Source of the DNA: Actinomycetota bacterium
Lineage (GTDB): Bacteria > Actinomycetota > Actinomycetes > S36-B12 > FW305-bin1
Length of the DNA: 64,000 nt
Direction of reading: 5' to 3'
Assembly: GCA_004297305.1 (NCBI GenBank)
Contig: SCTR01000007.1
Coordinates: forward strand, 170,871-234,870
This document shows, piece after piece, positions 46,434-54,958 of the stretch. The position numbers and the translations under genes were made by a program. How positions within the stretch are numbered: the stretch's first letter is position 1; every line of letters begins with the position of its first letter. The notes under the pieces are model-generated. The model was not told the DNA's origin and searched no databases. It was given only the letters and a program-made list of their open reading frames with translations.

Positions 46434-48497
46434 GTGGCAATCAGGCGGCTGGTCGGCGGAATGGTTCTACGCCGCCGCGTCCGCCCTGATGCGGGCTTCA
46501 CTCTCATCGAGGTCATCGTCGCCCTGGCCATTCTGAGCCTGCTCTCCACCTCGCTGCTGACGTTGTTCATCCGGGCTATGGCGACCGCCGACGGGAACTC
46601 CGATCGTCAGGCGGCGACGTCGGTGGCCAACCAGGTACTGGAGAATGCTCGGACCGTCTCGCCGCGAATTCCGGACGGCGGAGCCGCAGGCAATAGCGCG
46701 ATCGTTCGCGGCCGGTTCTCTACCGCAGTGACTACCCAGTGGAACGCCGCGACGGGTACGGCCCTCCTTACGCCATTGGGGCAGACGGACAACGTCTGGG
46801 ACCCGACTGCCACCAGCGGCTCCACGCCGACTGTCCCGCTGTCCAGCACGGTGCTCGTCGGGACGACCACGTTCACCGCGCAGACCTACCTCGGGACCTG
46901 CATGCGAGCCGCCGGCACTGCGTCGACCGCGTGTGTGCCGACCGCGGGAGCGCCAGCTGGCTCGGTCCTCATGTTCCGCGTCATCGTCTCGGTCACCTGG
47001 GGGACTGCAACGGCGTGCTCGGGTGGGCCCTGCCAGTACGTCGTGTCGTCGCTCATCGACCCCAGCAGCGACAAGACCTTCAACACCAACCAGGCCGTGC
47101 CGGTCGCCACCGACGACGCGGCGACGACGCCGTACAACACGCTGGTCAACATCGACGTGCTCGGCAACGACACCGGATCGCTGGATATCACCAGCGTGGT
47201 CGTCGCGACGTCTCCATCCCACGGGACGGTCAGCGTGCGACCGGACGGCACGATCAACTACACGCCGGCGACCAATTACGTCGGCACGGACTCATTCACC
47301 TACAACGTCAGCAACACCCTCGGTGTCCGCTCGAACGATGCGACCGTACTGATCACGGTGAGTCCCCCGCCGGCCCCGGTGGCCGCGAACGACGCCGCGA
47401 CGACGCCGGGCAATGCCTCGGTCGTCGTCCCGGTGCAGGGCAACGACTCGGGGACCGGGACGCTGACGACGAGCATCGTCACGCCACCGGCGAGCGGTAG
47501 CGCGGTTGTCGGTGCCAGCGGTTCCATTACCTACACTCCGGCGACGAACGTGGCCCCCTACACGGCGAGCTTCACCTACCGGGTGACGGATGCGTTCGGC
47601 CAGACGTCCAACACGGCCACCGTGTCGGTCACCGTGACGCTGCCGACCGCGCCGACAGCGGGCAACAGCACGATCTCGCTGGCCCGCAACGGGTCGACCA
47701 CGGTCGACTTCCTGTCCAACGACACCGGGACCGGTCCACTCACCTGGTCGATCGTGTCGGCGCCCAACAGCGCCTACGGCACACTCTCAGCGAGCAGCGG
47801 GACCGGGACCACGACCTTCACCGCGAAGAACAGCTGGACGGGGACCAGTTCGTTCACGTACCGCGTCACCGACCCGTTCGGCCAGGTTTCCAACACCGCG
47901 ACGGTGACGTTCACGGTCTACGGGCCGCCGGTCGCCGTGGCCGAGACGCTCACCGGCTCGTTCAACACGCCGTCCACGTTCAGCATCCTCGGCAACGACA
48001 CCGGCGCCACGCCGTTGACGGTGACGCTGACGCAGGTGCCGTCCGCGGCGCAGGGCACCGTCGTGCTCAACGCCAACGGAACCGTGACGTTCACCCCGGC
48101 GACCAACTTCTACGGCTCGACGACCTTCGCCTACCGTCTGACGGATCCGTACGGCCAGACCTCCAGCACGGTGACCGATCAGATCAACGTCGCTCAGCCG
48201 GCCGTGCCGACCGCGGTCAACGACACGGCGACGGTGAAGCGCAACGGCAACGTCGTCAACGTCAGCGTGCTGACCAACGACACGTACGCCACCGCCGTTA
48301 CCGTCACGATCGTCAGCGGCCCGGTGCGCCAGGGCACCAGCACCTCACAGGGCACCGCCTCTGTGCAGAGTGGCGGTGTCATCCGGTACACCTCGTCGGG
48401 CACCTTCAGGGGCAACGTGACGGTGACCTACCGTCTCACCGACATCTGGGGCCGGACGTCCAACACCGCGACCGTCACGATCTCGGTGACGACGTGA
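46434..48497 (+). CDS. PilV-like minor prepilin fused to five Ig/cadherin-like repeats
   Basis: About 687 residues, far above the normal 150-220 for a minor pilin. Residues 1-21 are the leader, with cleavage G21-F22 and Glu26 (GFTLIEVIVALAILS, the PilV style). Residues 45-220 are a pilin-like head. From residue 223 five repeats of 85-95 residues follow, starting near 223, 315, 403, 497 and 588. Each has an N-terminal VxxND/GND(T/S)G motif, a GT(V/L)..NGT(I/V)xYTPAT-like strand, a SFTYRVTDxFGQ strand and an end TATVxxTV. These resemble tandem-95/Big-type repeats of surface adhesins. The protein is therefore probably a pilus-tip or fibre adhesin. The next minor pilin overlaps its stop. Confidence 0.85.
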   Translation: MAIRRLVGGMVLRRRVRPDAGFTLIEVIVALAILSLLSTSLLTLFIRAMATADGNSDRQAATSVANQVLENARTVSPRIPDGGAAGNSAIVRGRFSTAVTTQWNAATGTALLTPLGQTDNVWDPTATSGSTPTVPLSSTVLVGTTTFTAQTYLGTCMRAAGTASTACVPTAGAPAGSVLMFRVIVSVTWGTATACSGGPCQYVVSSLIDPSSDKTFNTNQAVPVATDDAATTPYNTLVNIDVLGNDTGSLDITSVVVATSPSHGTVSVRPDGTINYTPATNYVGTDSFTYNVSNTLGVRSNDATVLITVSPPPAPVAANDAATTPGNASVVVPVQGNDSGTGTLTTSIVTPPASGSAVVGASGSITYTPATNVAPYTASFTYRVTDAFGQTSNTATVSVTVTLPTAPTAGNSTISLARNGSTTVDFLSNDTGTGPLTWSIVSAPNSAYGTLSASSGTGTTTFTAKNSWTGTSSFTYRVTDPFGQVSNTATVTFTVYGPPVAVAETLTGSFNTPSTFSILGNDTGATPLTVTLTQVPSAAQGTVVLNANGTVTFTPATNFYGSTTFAYRLTDPYGQTSSTVTDQINVAQPAVPTAVNDTATVKRNGNVVNVSVLTNDTYATAVTVTIVSGPVRQGTSTSQGTASVQSGGVIRYTSSGTFRGNVTVTYRLTDIWGRTSNTATVTISVTT

Positions 48498-49150
48498 TCC
48501 GCCACCTCCGGCGGCGGAAGCGCCACGAGTCCGACGCCGGCTTTAGCTTGGTCGAGCTCATCGTCGCGATGGGCATCTTCAGTGTGCTACTCGCGGTGTT
48601 CGGTGCCGCGGTCGTCACGATGACGAAGGACACTGTGGCGGTCCAGGACGATGTCAACGCCACCGCGGAGCTGCAGCGGGCGATGAACGCCTTCGACCGG
48701 CAACTGCGCTATTCGTCCGGAGTGAACCGGCCGGTGCTGGTCGGCGGGCAGACGTGGTATCTGGAGTACCTCATCGATGCCACCGCTCCCGGTGTGCAGC
48801 CCACGTGCACCCAGTGGCGCGTCAGCGGGACGACCGATCTGCTCGAGACCCGCACCTGGGTGAACGACACCAGCGGTGCGACCGTGACTCCGACCGCCTG
48901 GACCACCGTCGCCTCGCGAATCACCAACGACCCTGCGACCCAGCCACCCTTCGTGCTGCTGCCCGCCGACGCCACGTACACCAAGCAGCGCCTCACGGTG
49001 TGGCTGCTGTCCGGGCGGGGCAGCCAGGACACGCAACTGAAGAGCACCTTCGTCGCTCGGAACACCTCGATCTCGACGAGTTCCAATGCCGACAACGATG
49101 GCAACGGCGTGAGTGACAACCAGGTCTGTACTCAGGTGGGACGCCCATGA
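48494..49150 (+). CDS. PilW-like minor prepilin
   Basis: About 218 residues. Leader ends DAG16, then F17-SLVE21 and the hydrophobic stalk LIVAMGIFSVLLAVFGAAVV. The head is rich in Thr/Ser with a C-terminal CTQVGRP. It is coupled to the genes on both sides by GTGA and ATGA overlaps, in the V-W-X order seen in T4a pilus systems. Minor pilins prime fibre assembly and sit at the tip. Confidence 0.85.
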   Translation: MIRHLRRRKRHESDAGFSLVELIVAMGIFSVLLAVFGAAVVTMTKDTVAVQDDVNATAELQRAMNAFDRQLRYSSGVNRPVLVGGQTWYLEYLIDATAPGVQPTCTQWRVSGTTDLLETRTWVNDTSGATVTPTAWTTVASRITNDPATQPPFVLLPADATYTKQRLTVWLLSGRGSQDTQLKSTFVARNTSISTSSNADNDGNGVSDNQVCTQVGRP

Positions 49151-50736
49151 CGACCAACCGAACGCTGACACGACTTTCTGTCGCACGTCTGGCCGCACGG
49201 CTGCATCGCCGGAACGACGACGGCGCCGCCCTCATCCTGGTGATGTTCTGCATCCTCGTTGCTGCGGCGCTGAGCACGCTGCTGCTCGGGATGGTGCTCG
49301 CCCAGTCGCTGCCGACCCAGCTGAATCGCAAGACGACACAGACGCTGGCGGCGGCCGAGTCCGGGCTGGACGTCGCGATGGGCCAGATCCGGGCAGCCAG
49401 CATGGTGGACCCGGCCGACGCGACGAAGCTCGTCGGTGACCGGGCGGATCTGCCGTGTGGTCCACTGACCGGCAACGTCGCCGGAAGCGCGAACCTCACC
49501 TACACCGTCACGATCCGCTACTACAGCGACGACCCGTCCGGTCAGACCGCAGCCTGGCGGACGACCAACGCCCTGTCATGCACGCCCGGCGCCGGTCCTC
49601 CGGTCGTGCCCTCGTTCGCACTCTTGGAGTCCGCTGGCGACGGCGCCAACGTCGGCGCCCAGGGGGTCGCGGCGGGAGACCGTAGTCTCGAGACCATCTA
49701 CAACTTCCGGCTGACGAACCAGAACGTCTCCGGCGGACTGATCCACTCGTACCCGGACGGGAATGCGTCAAGCATCGACCTGTGCTTCGACGCCCACTCG
49801 AACGCCCCCGCGAACGGGGCCAGGCTCTACGTCGAGGCGTGCGCCCCGGGGTCCGCCACGCAGTTGTTCTCCTACCAGACCAACTACACCCTGGTGTTGA
49901 CGACAACCCAGACGACCAGTGGTGTCGGCGGCATGTGCGTGTACGGCGACTACACCGTCAGCGATCCGAAGTACGTGACCTTCCGGCCATGCCCACTCGG
50001 TAGCGTGACCGACGGCCGGTACCAGTGGAGTTTCAACGACGTGGCGCAGTTCCGTGCCGAGAACGCGGCGCGGACCGGGCTGTCCAACTACTGCATCGAC
50101 GAGCAGACCGAGAACAGTGCCGGCTCGCCTCTGGTGATGAGCCAGGTCTGCGGTGCAACGTACAACCGCAAGAACACCTGGAAGCCCGAGGCGAAGGTAG
50201 GTACGGCGGCAGCCGGCAACGGCACGCACCAGCTGGTCAACTACCAGGAGTTCGGTCGCTGCTTCGACGTGACGAACCAGTCGACAAGCTCACAGTTCAT
50301 GATCGTGTGGCCCTGTAAGCAGGATCCGACCCCCGGGGCGCAGGTCACCTGGAACCAGTACCTGACGTGGCCGAGCACCGGTTCAAGCGGGCCGATGTAT
50401 GTCACGCTCAGTGGGACGAACTACTGCGTCCAGACCAGTACCAATGCCGCCAACTACTTCGTGACCACGCCGACCTGCAACGGGCAGGCCAGTCAGCAGT
50501 GGACCAAGAACGGCGACACGGGGAACTACGCCACCAGCTACACCATCGTCGACAGCAACGGCCGCTGCCTGGGTACCGGACCGAGCGGCTATCCGGCCTA
50601 CACCACCAACATCTCGCTCAGTCAGTGGTCGACGGTCCGCGTCGGCACCTGCGACGGCTCGCTGGCGCAGAAGTGGAACGCACCGCCGAACCTCGTGGAT
50701 GCGGCGAATCGCAACACCCGGGAGACCACGGGCTGA
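49147..50736 (+). CDS. PilX-like minor pilin fused to a ricin-type lectin-like domain
   Basis: About 529 residues. The N-terminus ends NDDG26, then AALILVMFCILVAAALSTLLL, a PilX-type stalk without the Glu5 of major pilins. A short head (50-185) follows. From about residue 190 to 520 the sequence looks like beta-trefoil ricin-B repeats: GLIHSYPDGNASSIDLC, GRCFDVTNQS, NYCVQTSTN, GRCLGTGPSG starts and QxW/QxF ends at 239-241, 450-452 and 508-510. Some QxW motifs are degenerate. Ricin-type domains usually bind sugars, so this protein may place a glycan-binding head on the pilus. Confidence 0.82.
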   Translation: MTTNRTLTRLSVARLAARLHRRNDDGAALILVMFCILVAAALSTLLLGMVLAQSLPTQLNRKTTQTLAAAESGLDVAMGQIRAASMVDPADATKLVGDRADLPCGPLTGNVAGSANLTYTVTIRYYSDDPSGQTAAWRTTNALSCTPGAGPPVVPSFALLESAGDGANVGAQGVAAGDRSLETIYNFRLTNQNVSGGLIHSYPDGNASSIDLCFDAHSNAPANGARLYVEACAPGSATQLFSYQTNYTLVLTTTQTTSGVGGMCVYGDYTVSDPKYVTFRPCPLGSVTDGRYQWSFNDVAQFRAENAARTGLSNYCIDEQTENSAGSPLVMSQVCGATYNRKNTWKPEAKVGTAAAGNGTHQLVNYQEFGRCFDVTNQSTSSQFMIVWPCKQDPTPGAQVTWNQYLTWPSTGSSGPMYVTLSGTNYCVQTSTNAANYFVTTPTCNGQASQQWTKNGDTGNYATSYTIVDSNGRCLGTGPSGYPAYTTNISLSQWSTVRVGTCDGSLAQKWNAPPNLVDAANRNTRETTG

Positions 50737-50765
50737 TCGGCGCGACTCCCCGGGTGCGCGGCTAC

Positions 50766-50771
50766 TAGTCT
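50766..50771 (+). promoter_or_regulatory. Putative leaderless -10 box of pilD
   Basis: TAGTCT followed by 6 nt and the GTG at 50778, with no ribosome site. This suggests the prepilin peptidase has a housekeeping promoter of its own. Confidence 0.45.
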
Positions 50772-50777
50772 GCGCCC

Positions 50778-51563
50778 GTGCACCCGGGCCTGATCGTCGC
50801 GTGCACGCTGCTGGGCCTGCTCGTCGGTTCCTTCCTCAACGTCGTGATCTGGCGGGTGCCGCGGGGCGAGAGCGTGGTCAGGCCGGGGTCGCACTGCCCC
50901 GGTTGCGGGCATCGCGTTCGGGGCCGGGACAACATTCCGGTCGTGTCGTGGCTGCTGCTACGTGGGCGGTGCCGGGACTGCGGGACGGTGATCGGCTGGC
51001 GGTATCCCTTGGTGGAGTTGGGGACCGGCGCGCTGTTCGGGTTGCTGGCCTGGCACTTCGGCGCCAGCTGGGCATTGCCGGCATTCCTCTATCTGGCGGC
51101 GGCCGGGACGGCGCTGGCGGTCATCGACCTCGACGTCCGGCGATTGCCGGACGCGATCGTGCTGCCGTCGTACCTGGTGGGTGGACTCCTGCTGCTGGTG
51201 CCCGCGATCGCTGACGGCGACTGGTCGGCCTACCTGCGTGCCTGGTTGGGCGCCGCCGCCCTCTACGGCTTCTACTTCGCGCTCGCGTTCATCTACCCGG
51301 CCGGGATGGGCTGGGGCGACGTGAAACTCGCCGGTGTGCTGGGTCTGTTCCTCGGCTGGCTGGGGTGGGCTGAGTTGGTCGTGGGGGCCTTCTTCGGTTT
51401 CGTGCTGGGCGGCGTGGTCGGAATCGTGCTGATGGTCACCGGCCGGGCGGGACGGAAATCTGCGTTGCCGTTCGGCCCGTTCATGCTGCTGGGCGCTCTG
51501 GTCGCGATCCTCATCGCGCCGGTTCTCACCGACTGGTACGTCGGGGGAGTGCTCGGCCGCTGA
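50778..51563 (+). CDS. pilD: Prepilin peptidase PilD (A24 family)
   Basis: Membrane aspartate protease that cleaves prepilin leaders after Gly and usually methylates the new N-terminus. About 261 residues with about seven membrane helices. The N-terminal GSFLNVVIWRVP and four zinc cysteines C40/C43 and C65/C68 mark the methylase domain. The two catalytic Asp are in AVIDLDVRRLPD and GMGWGDVKLAG. It should process all five prepilins encoded upstream. M. tuberculosis keeps a PilD-like gene downstream of aroE too. Confidence 0.93.
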   Translation: MHPGLIVACTLLGLLVGSFLNVVIWRVPRGESVVRPGSHCPGCGHRVRGRDNIPVVSWLLLRGRCRDCGTVIGWRYPLVELGTGALFGLLAWHFGASWALPAFLYLAAAGTALAVIDLDVRRLPDAIVLPSYLVGGLLLLVPAIADGDWSAYLRAWLGAAALYGFYFALAFIYPAGMGWGDVKLAGVLGLFLGWLGWAELVVGAFFGFVLGGVVGIVLMVTGRAGRKSALPFGPFMLLGALVAILIAPVLTDWYVGGVLGR

Positions 51564-51581
51564 CAGCGGGTCGAACCGCTG
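51564..51581 (+). terminator. Hairpin after pilD
   Basis: CAGCGG and CCGCTG flank a 6-nt loop immediately after the pilD stop. It lies before promoter D and may end the pilD transcript. Confidence 0.4.
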
Positions 51582-51639
51582 ACCGAGCTGGCGCCGTACT
51601 GCGTCGTTGACGCGCGGTGAGGTCGAACCACTCTGACGG

Positions 51640-51666
51640 CTCAAGAAGCCCACGGTGCGTGCCGAT
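51640..51666 (+). promoter_or_regulatory. Sigma-28/WhiG-like promoter D (pilMNOP)
   Basis: CTCAAG-N15-GCCGAT, 98 bp before the pilM start. It has the same halves and spacer length as B and C. Confidence 0.75.
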
Positions 51667-51764
51667 CCAGCACACGGAACGGCGGATGACCACAGCCCGC
51701 CTGACTGCACCACGACTGACAAGAGCCGGCGCGACGCGCCCGACCCGACCGCAAGGAGTACCCC

Positions 51765-52832
51765 GTGCCCCGACACACCGCGATCGGTCTCGATATCGGG
51801 ACGACGAGCGTGCGCGCCGCCGAGGTGTCGCTCAGCCGCGGCTCGGTCACCCTCGAGCGGTTCGGACAGGTGCCGTTGCCGGCCGGCGCCGTCCACGACG
51901 GCGAAGTGATGGATCCCGCGGCGGTCACTGCGGCGCTGCGCTCGTTGTGGAGCAAGGTGCGCTTCCGCAGCAAGCGAGTCGTGCTCGGCGTGGCCAACCA
52001 GCGCGTCGTGGTCCGTCAGGTCGAGTTGCCCTGGCTCGCCGAATCAGAACTGCGGGAATCCCTGCCGCTGCTGGTCGCCGATCTGGTTCCGATGCCGGTG
52101 GACCAGGCGGTCCTCGACTTCGTCACGCTCGCCGAAGGGACGGACCAGGCCGGGGCGCGGATCCGTACCGGGCTGCTCGTCGCGGTCGCGGCCGACATGG
52201 TCGCCACCAGCGTCGAGGCGGTGATCGCCGCCGGCCTGTCGCCCACCGGCGTCGACCTGACCTCCTTCGCCGTGCTGCGCGCGGTGTCCGGTGCCGACCA
52301 CCTCGGGCTGCAGAGCCGGCCGGAGGTCATCGTCGACATCGGGGCCGACGTGACCAACATCGTCATCCACGAAGGCGGTGTGCCGCGGTTCGTGCGGATC
52401 CTGCTCATGGGCGGCGACGACGTCACCGAGGCGCTCGTGGAACGGATGGGCATGGGCTACTCCGACGGTGAGCAATGGAAGCGCTCGCTCGGCCTCGCCG
52501 AGCCGCCTCCGGACGATCTGGACGCCGTCGCGGTGTCGCGCACTATGTCTGCCGCAGCGCATTCGCTCATCGACGAGATTCGCGGCTCGCTGTCGTACTA
52601 CCTGGCCACGACGGGCTCCGGGCCGCTGGACCGGGTGCTGGTCAGCGGTGGTGGCGCACTGCTTCCGGGCCTGCGCGAGGCACTCGCCCAGGTCGTGAAT
52701 GCCCCGGTCGAGCAGGCCGGACTGTTCGCCCACCTCAAGCTCGGCCGGACCGGCCTGGACGCCGATCAGCTCGGCTTCGTCGAGCCGCTGGCCGTCGTGC
52801 CGGTCGGACTGGCCCTCGGGGCGGCGTCATGA
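51765..52832 (+). CDS. pilM: Type IV pilus assembly protein PilM
   Basis: Cytoplasmic actin-like ATPase that binds the N-terminus of PilN and links motors to the alignment complex. About 355 residues. The actin/FtsA-like phosphate motifs are IGLDIGTTSVRAAEVS and later VIVDIGADVTNIVIHEGG and RVLVSGGGALLPGLREAL. GTG follows AAGGAG. pilN overlaps its stop by ATGA. Confidence 0.92.
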   Translation: MPRHTAIGLDIGTTSVRAAEVSLSRGSVTLERFGQVPLPAGAVHDGEVMDPAAVTAALRSLWSKVRFRSKRVVLGVANQRVVVRQVELPWLAESELRESLPLLVADLVPMPVDQAVLDFVTLAEGTDQAGARIRTGLLVAVAADMVATSVEAVIAAGLSPTGVDLTSFAVLRAVSGADHLGLQSRPEVIVDIGADVTNIVIHEGGVPRFVRILLMGGDDVTEALVERMGMGYSDGEQWKRSLGLAEPPPDDLDAVAVSRTMSAAAHSLIDEIRGSLSYYLATTGSGPLDRVLVSGGGALLPGLREALAQVVNAPVEQAGLFAHLKLGRTGLDADQLGFVEPLAVVPVGLALGAAS

Positions 52833-53533
52833 GCGCCACCGAGACCTCGACCGCAGTCGGGGTGCGGACGGGCGTGCATCCCAGGGTCAACCTGCTGCCG
52901 CCGGGCTATCAGCGCCGCACCAATCTGCGGCGGGCCAAGCTGATCGCTGGTGGCACCGTGGCGCTGGCGGTCGTGGTCGTCGGGGCCGGCTACGTGATGG
53001 GCAACGGCGCGGTGGCTGACGCGCAGACGACCCTCGACGCCTCCCAGGCGACCAACAGTCAGCTGAAGAGCCAGGCCCGCACCTACGCCGCCGTCCCCGC
53101 GACGTACGCCGCCGTGGCGGATGCGCAGGCGCAGCTCACCTTGGCCATGGGCCAGGACGTGCGGTGGTCCAGCGTCCTGAACGACCTGACCTATGTCACG
53201 CCACCGACGTCGTCGATCACCAGCATGACCGCGACGCTGGCGAAGCCGCCGGTCGGTACGGCGGCTGCCCCGGCCGCTACGGGCAACCAGGCACCCACAG
53301 TGCCGTCGGTCGGCGCGGTGACGTTCCAGGTGGACGCCACGACGTTGAACACGATCGCCGACTGGCTGGACGGGCTCGGCAAGCTCCCGACGATGTCGGA
53401 TGTCTTCTTCTCCCAGGCCGCCTTCACTACGGACGCCGCGTCCGGGTTGAGTGTCTGGAAGTACGGGTCGACGGCGAACCTGACCGAGGCGGCGCTGTCG
53501 CACCGGTACGACGGCACGAAGACGGGGAGCTGA
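52829..53533 (+). CDS. pilN: Type IV pilus assembly protein PilN
   Basis: About 234 residues. The short cytoplasmic part holds the PilM-binding motif RVNLLPPGYQRR near residue 20. One membrane helix (AGGTVALAVVVVGAGYVMG) is followed by a coiled coil and an extracytoplasmic ferredoxin-like domain. The open frame extends back to 52475 within pilM but ATG 52829 gives the correct N-terminus. Partner of PilO. Confidence 0.88.
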   Translation: MSATETSTAVGVRTGVHPRVNLLPPGYQRRTNLRRAKLIAGGTVALAVVVVGAGYVMGNGAVADAQTTLDASQATNSQLKSQARTYAAVPATYAAVADAQAQLTLAMGQDVRWSSVLNDLTYVTPPTSSITSMTATLAKPPVGTAAAPAATGNQAPTVPSVGAVTFQVDATTLNTIADWLDGLGKLPTMSDVFFSQAAFTTDAASGLSVWKYGSTANLTEAALSHRYDGTKTGS

Positions 53534-53536
53534 ACC

Positions 53537-54301
53537 ATGCTGAACCGACCTCGCACCTGGCTTGCCGCGGGCGCCATCGTGGCTGTTCTCGTCCTGATCG
53601 CCGGCTACTTCGTGGTCGTCGCGCCGCAGAGTTCTTCTGCCGACGAGCTGACCGCGCAGGCTGCCGATGTCGACCAGGCCAACGCCGCATTGCAAACCCA
53701 GATCGCCCAGCTGAAGGCACAGCAGGCAGGATTGCCTGCGCAGCAGGCGAAGCTGGCAACCATGGGGCAGCAGATGCCGCCGACCGCCGACCTACCCAGC
53801 CTGGTTCGCACCTTCTCCGATCTCGCGGCCGGGACCGGGGTGGAGATTCTCTCCCTCGCACCCAGCCCGCCGATCCCGGTCACCAATCCGACGGCCGCTG
53901 CCACCGGTGCCCCGGCACCGTCGTCGAGCGATCCAGCCGCGACCGCCAGCCCGGCCGCGACGCCGAACGCGGCGAGCGCGCCGGCGCCAGCCACGTCGAG
54001 CGTGTCGGCCATCCCGATCACGCTGTGCGCCACTGGTTCCTTCGCCAACGCGAAGCTGTTCCTGAGCCGGCTCGAGACCATGCAGCGAGCCATGCTCATC
54101 ACCAGCATGACGCTGGGCGTAAAGGGCTCCTGCGCTGGCGGCTCGGGAGGTTCCAACTCGGCCGGCTCGGGATCGGCCAGTACAGGATCGGCGAGTTCGG
54201 GTTCCGGCTCACTGAGCCTGCAGCTGGACAGCAACGTCTTCATGGCGCCGGGCTTGCAGTCCGTTGCCACGGCCAGCCCGGCTCCGGCCGCGGCCTCCTG
54301 A
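53537..54301 (+). CDS. pilO: Type IV pilus assembly protein PilO
   Basis: About 254 residues. A single N-terminal membrane helix (WLAAGAIVAVLVLIAGYFVVV) leads into a coiled coil (ELTAQAADVDQANAALQTQIAQLKAQQ) and a PilO-like domain. The domain is split by an Ala/Pro/Ser-rich insertion near residues 115-155 and ends in a Gly/Ser-rich linker. Assigned from topology, the family LPSLVRTFSDLAAGTGVEILSL region and its place after pilN. Confidence 0.85.
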   Translation: MLNRPRTWLAAGAIVAVLVLIAGYFVVVAPQSSSADELTAQAADVDQANAALQTQIAQLKAQQAGLPAQQAKLATMGQQMPPTADLPSLVRTFSDLAAGTGVEILSLAPSPPIPVTNPTAAATGAPAPSSSDPAATASPAATPNAASAPAPATSSVSAIPITLCATGSFANAKLFLSRLETMQRAMLITSMTLGVKGSCAGGSGGSNSAGSGSASTGSASSGSGSLSLQLDSNVFMAPGLQSVATASPAPAAAS

Positions 54302-54310
54302 GGGGCACCG

Positions 54311-54901
54311 ATGTCGCAACAGACTCTTCCGCCCGGCGCGCAGCAGGAAGCGAAGAACCGTCGCCCGCTGCTCGTCGTCGCCCTACTCGCGGTCGTCGTG
54401 CTGGCCGGGCTGGGGGTGTACCTGCTCACCAGTTCCGGCGGCGGTGAGGAGGACCTGGGCCCGGTACCGGCGCCTCGCACGACCGTGTCGGCGAAGCCGA
54501 GCGCGACGGCGGCGCCGACGCCCACCGCCACCTTGCAGCAGGTCACGAACAAGAACCCGTTCGGGCCGCTGCCGGGTGCGTCCCGCGCGACGACCGCGGC
54601 GCCGACGTCGGGGACGACGGCCGGCGCGACGACCGCTCCCACCGCGGGGACGACCACGTCGGGAGCCGCGGCCCCGACGGCCTCAGCGGCCACGGCCACG
54701 ACACTGCAACTGGTGTCTGCCAACCAGGCGGAGCAGACCGCCGTCGCCAAGGTCAACGGCAAGCGCTACGACGTCAAGGCCGGTCAGACCTTCGCCAAGT
54801 CCTTCCAGATGTACGCCGTCTTCCCGGGCGGGTGCGCAGGGTTCCTGTACGGCGATCAGAACATCGCGCTGTGCACCGGGAGCAGCACCGTCGTCGGCTG
54901 A
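54311..54901 (+). CDS. PilP-like pilus alignment protein
   Basis: About 196 residues. One N-terminal membrane helix (LLVVALLAVVVLAGLGVYLL), a Thr/Ala/Pro-rich spacer and a small C-terminal beta domain (TAVAKVNGKRYDVKAGQTFAKSFQMYAV). KNPFGPLPG before the linker recalls the RNPF-type motif of PilP. It stands where pilP is expected. PilP is a lipoprotein docking to the PilQ secretin in Gram-negatives; no secretin or lipobox is present here, so this is a functional analogue at best. Confidence 0.7.
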   Translation: MSQQTLPPGAQQEAKNRRPLLVVALLAVVVLAGLGVYLLTSSGGGEEDLGPVPAPRTTVSAKPSATAAPTPTATLQQVTNKNPFGPLPGASRATTAAPTSGTTAGATTAPTAGTTTSGAAAPTASAATATTLQLVSANQAEQTAVAKVNGKRYDVKAGQTFAKSFQMYAVFPGGCAGFLYGDQNIALCTGSSTVVG

Positions 54902-54958
54902 TCGACCCGGCGGCCGCCTCGGCAGGTGACGCACCGCGACCGTGACAGGATGACGCCC

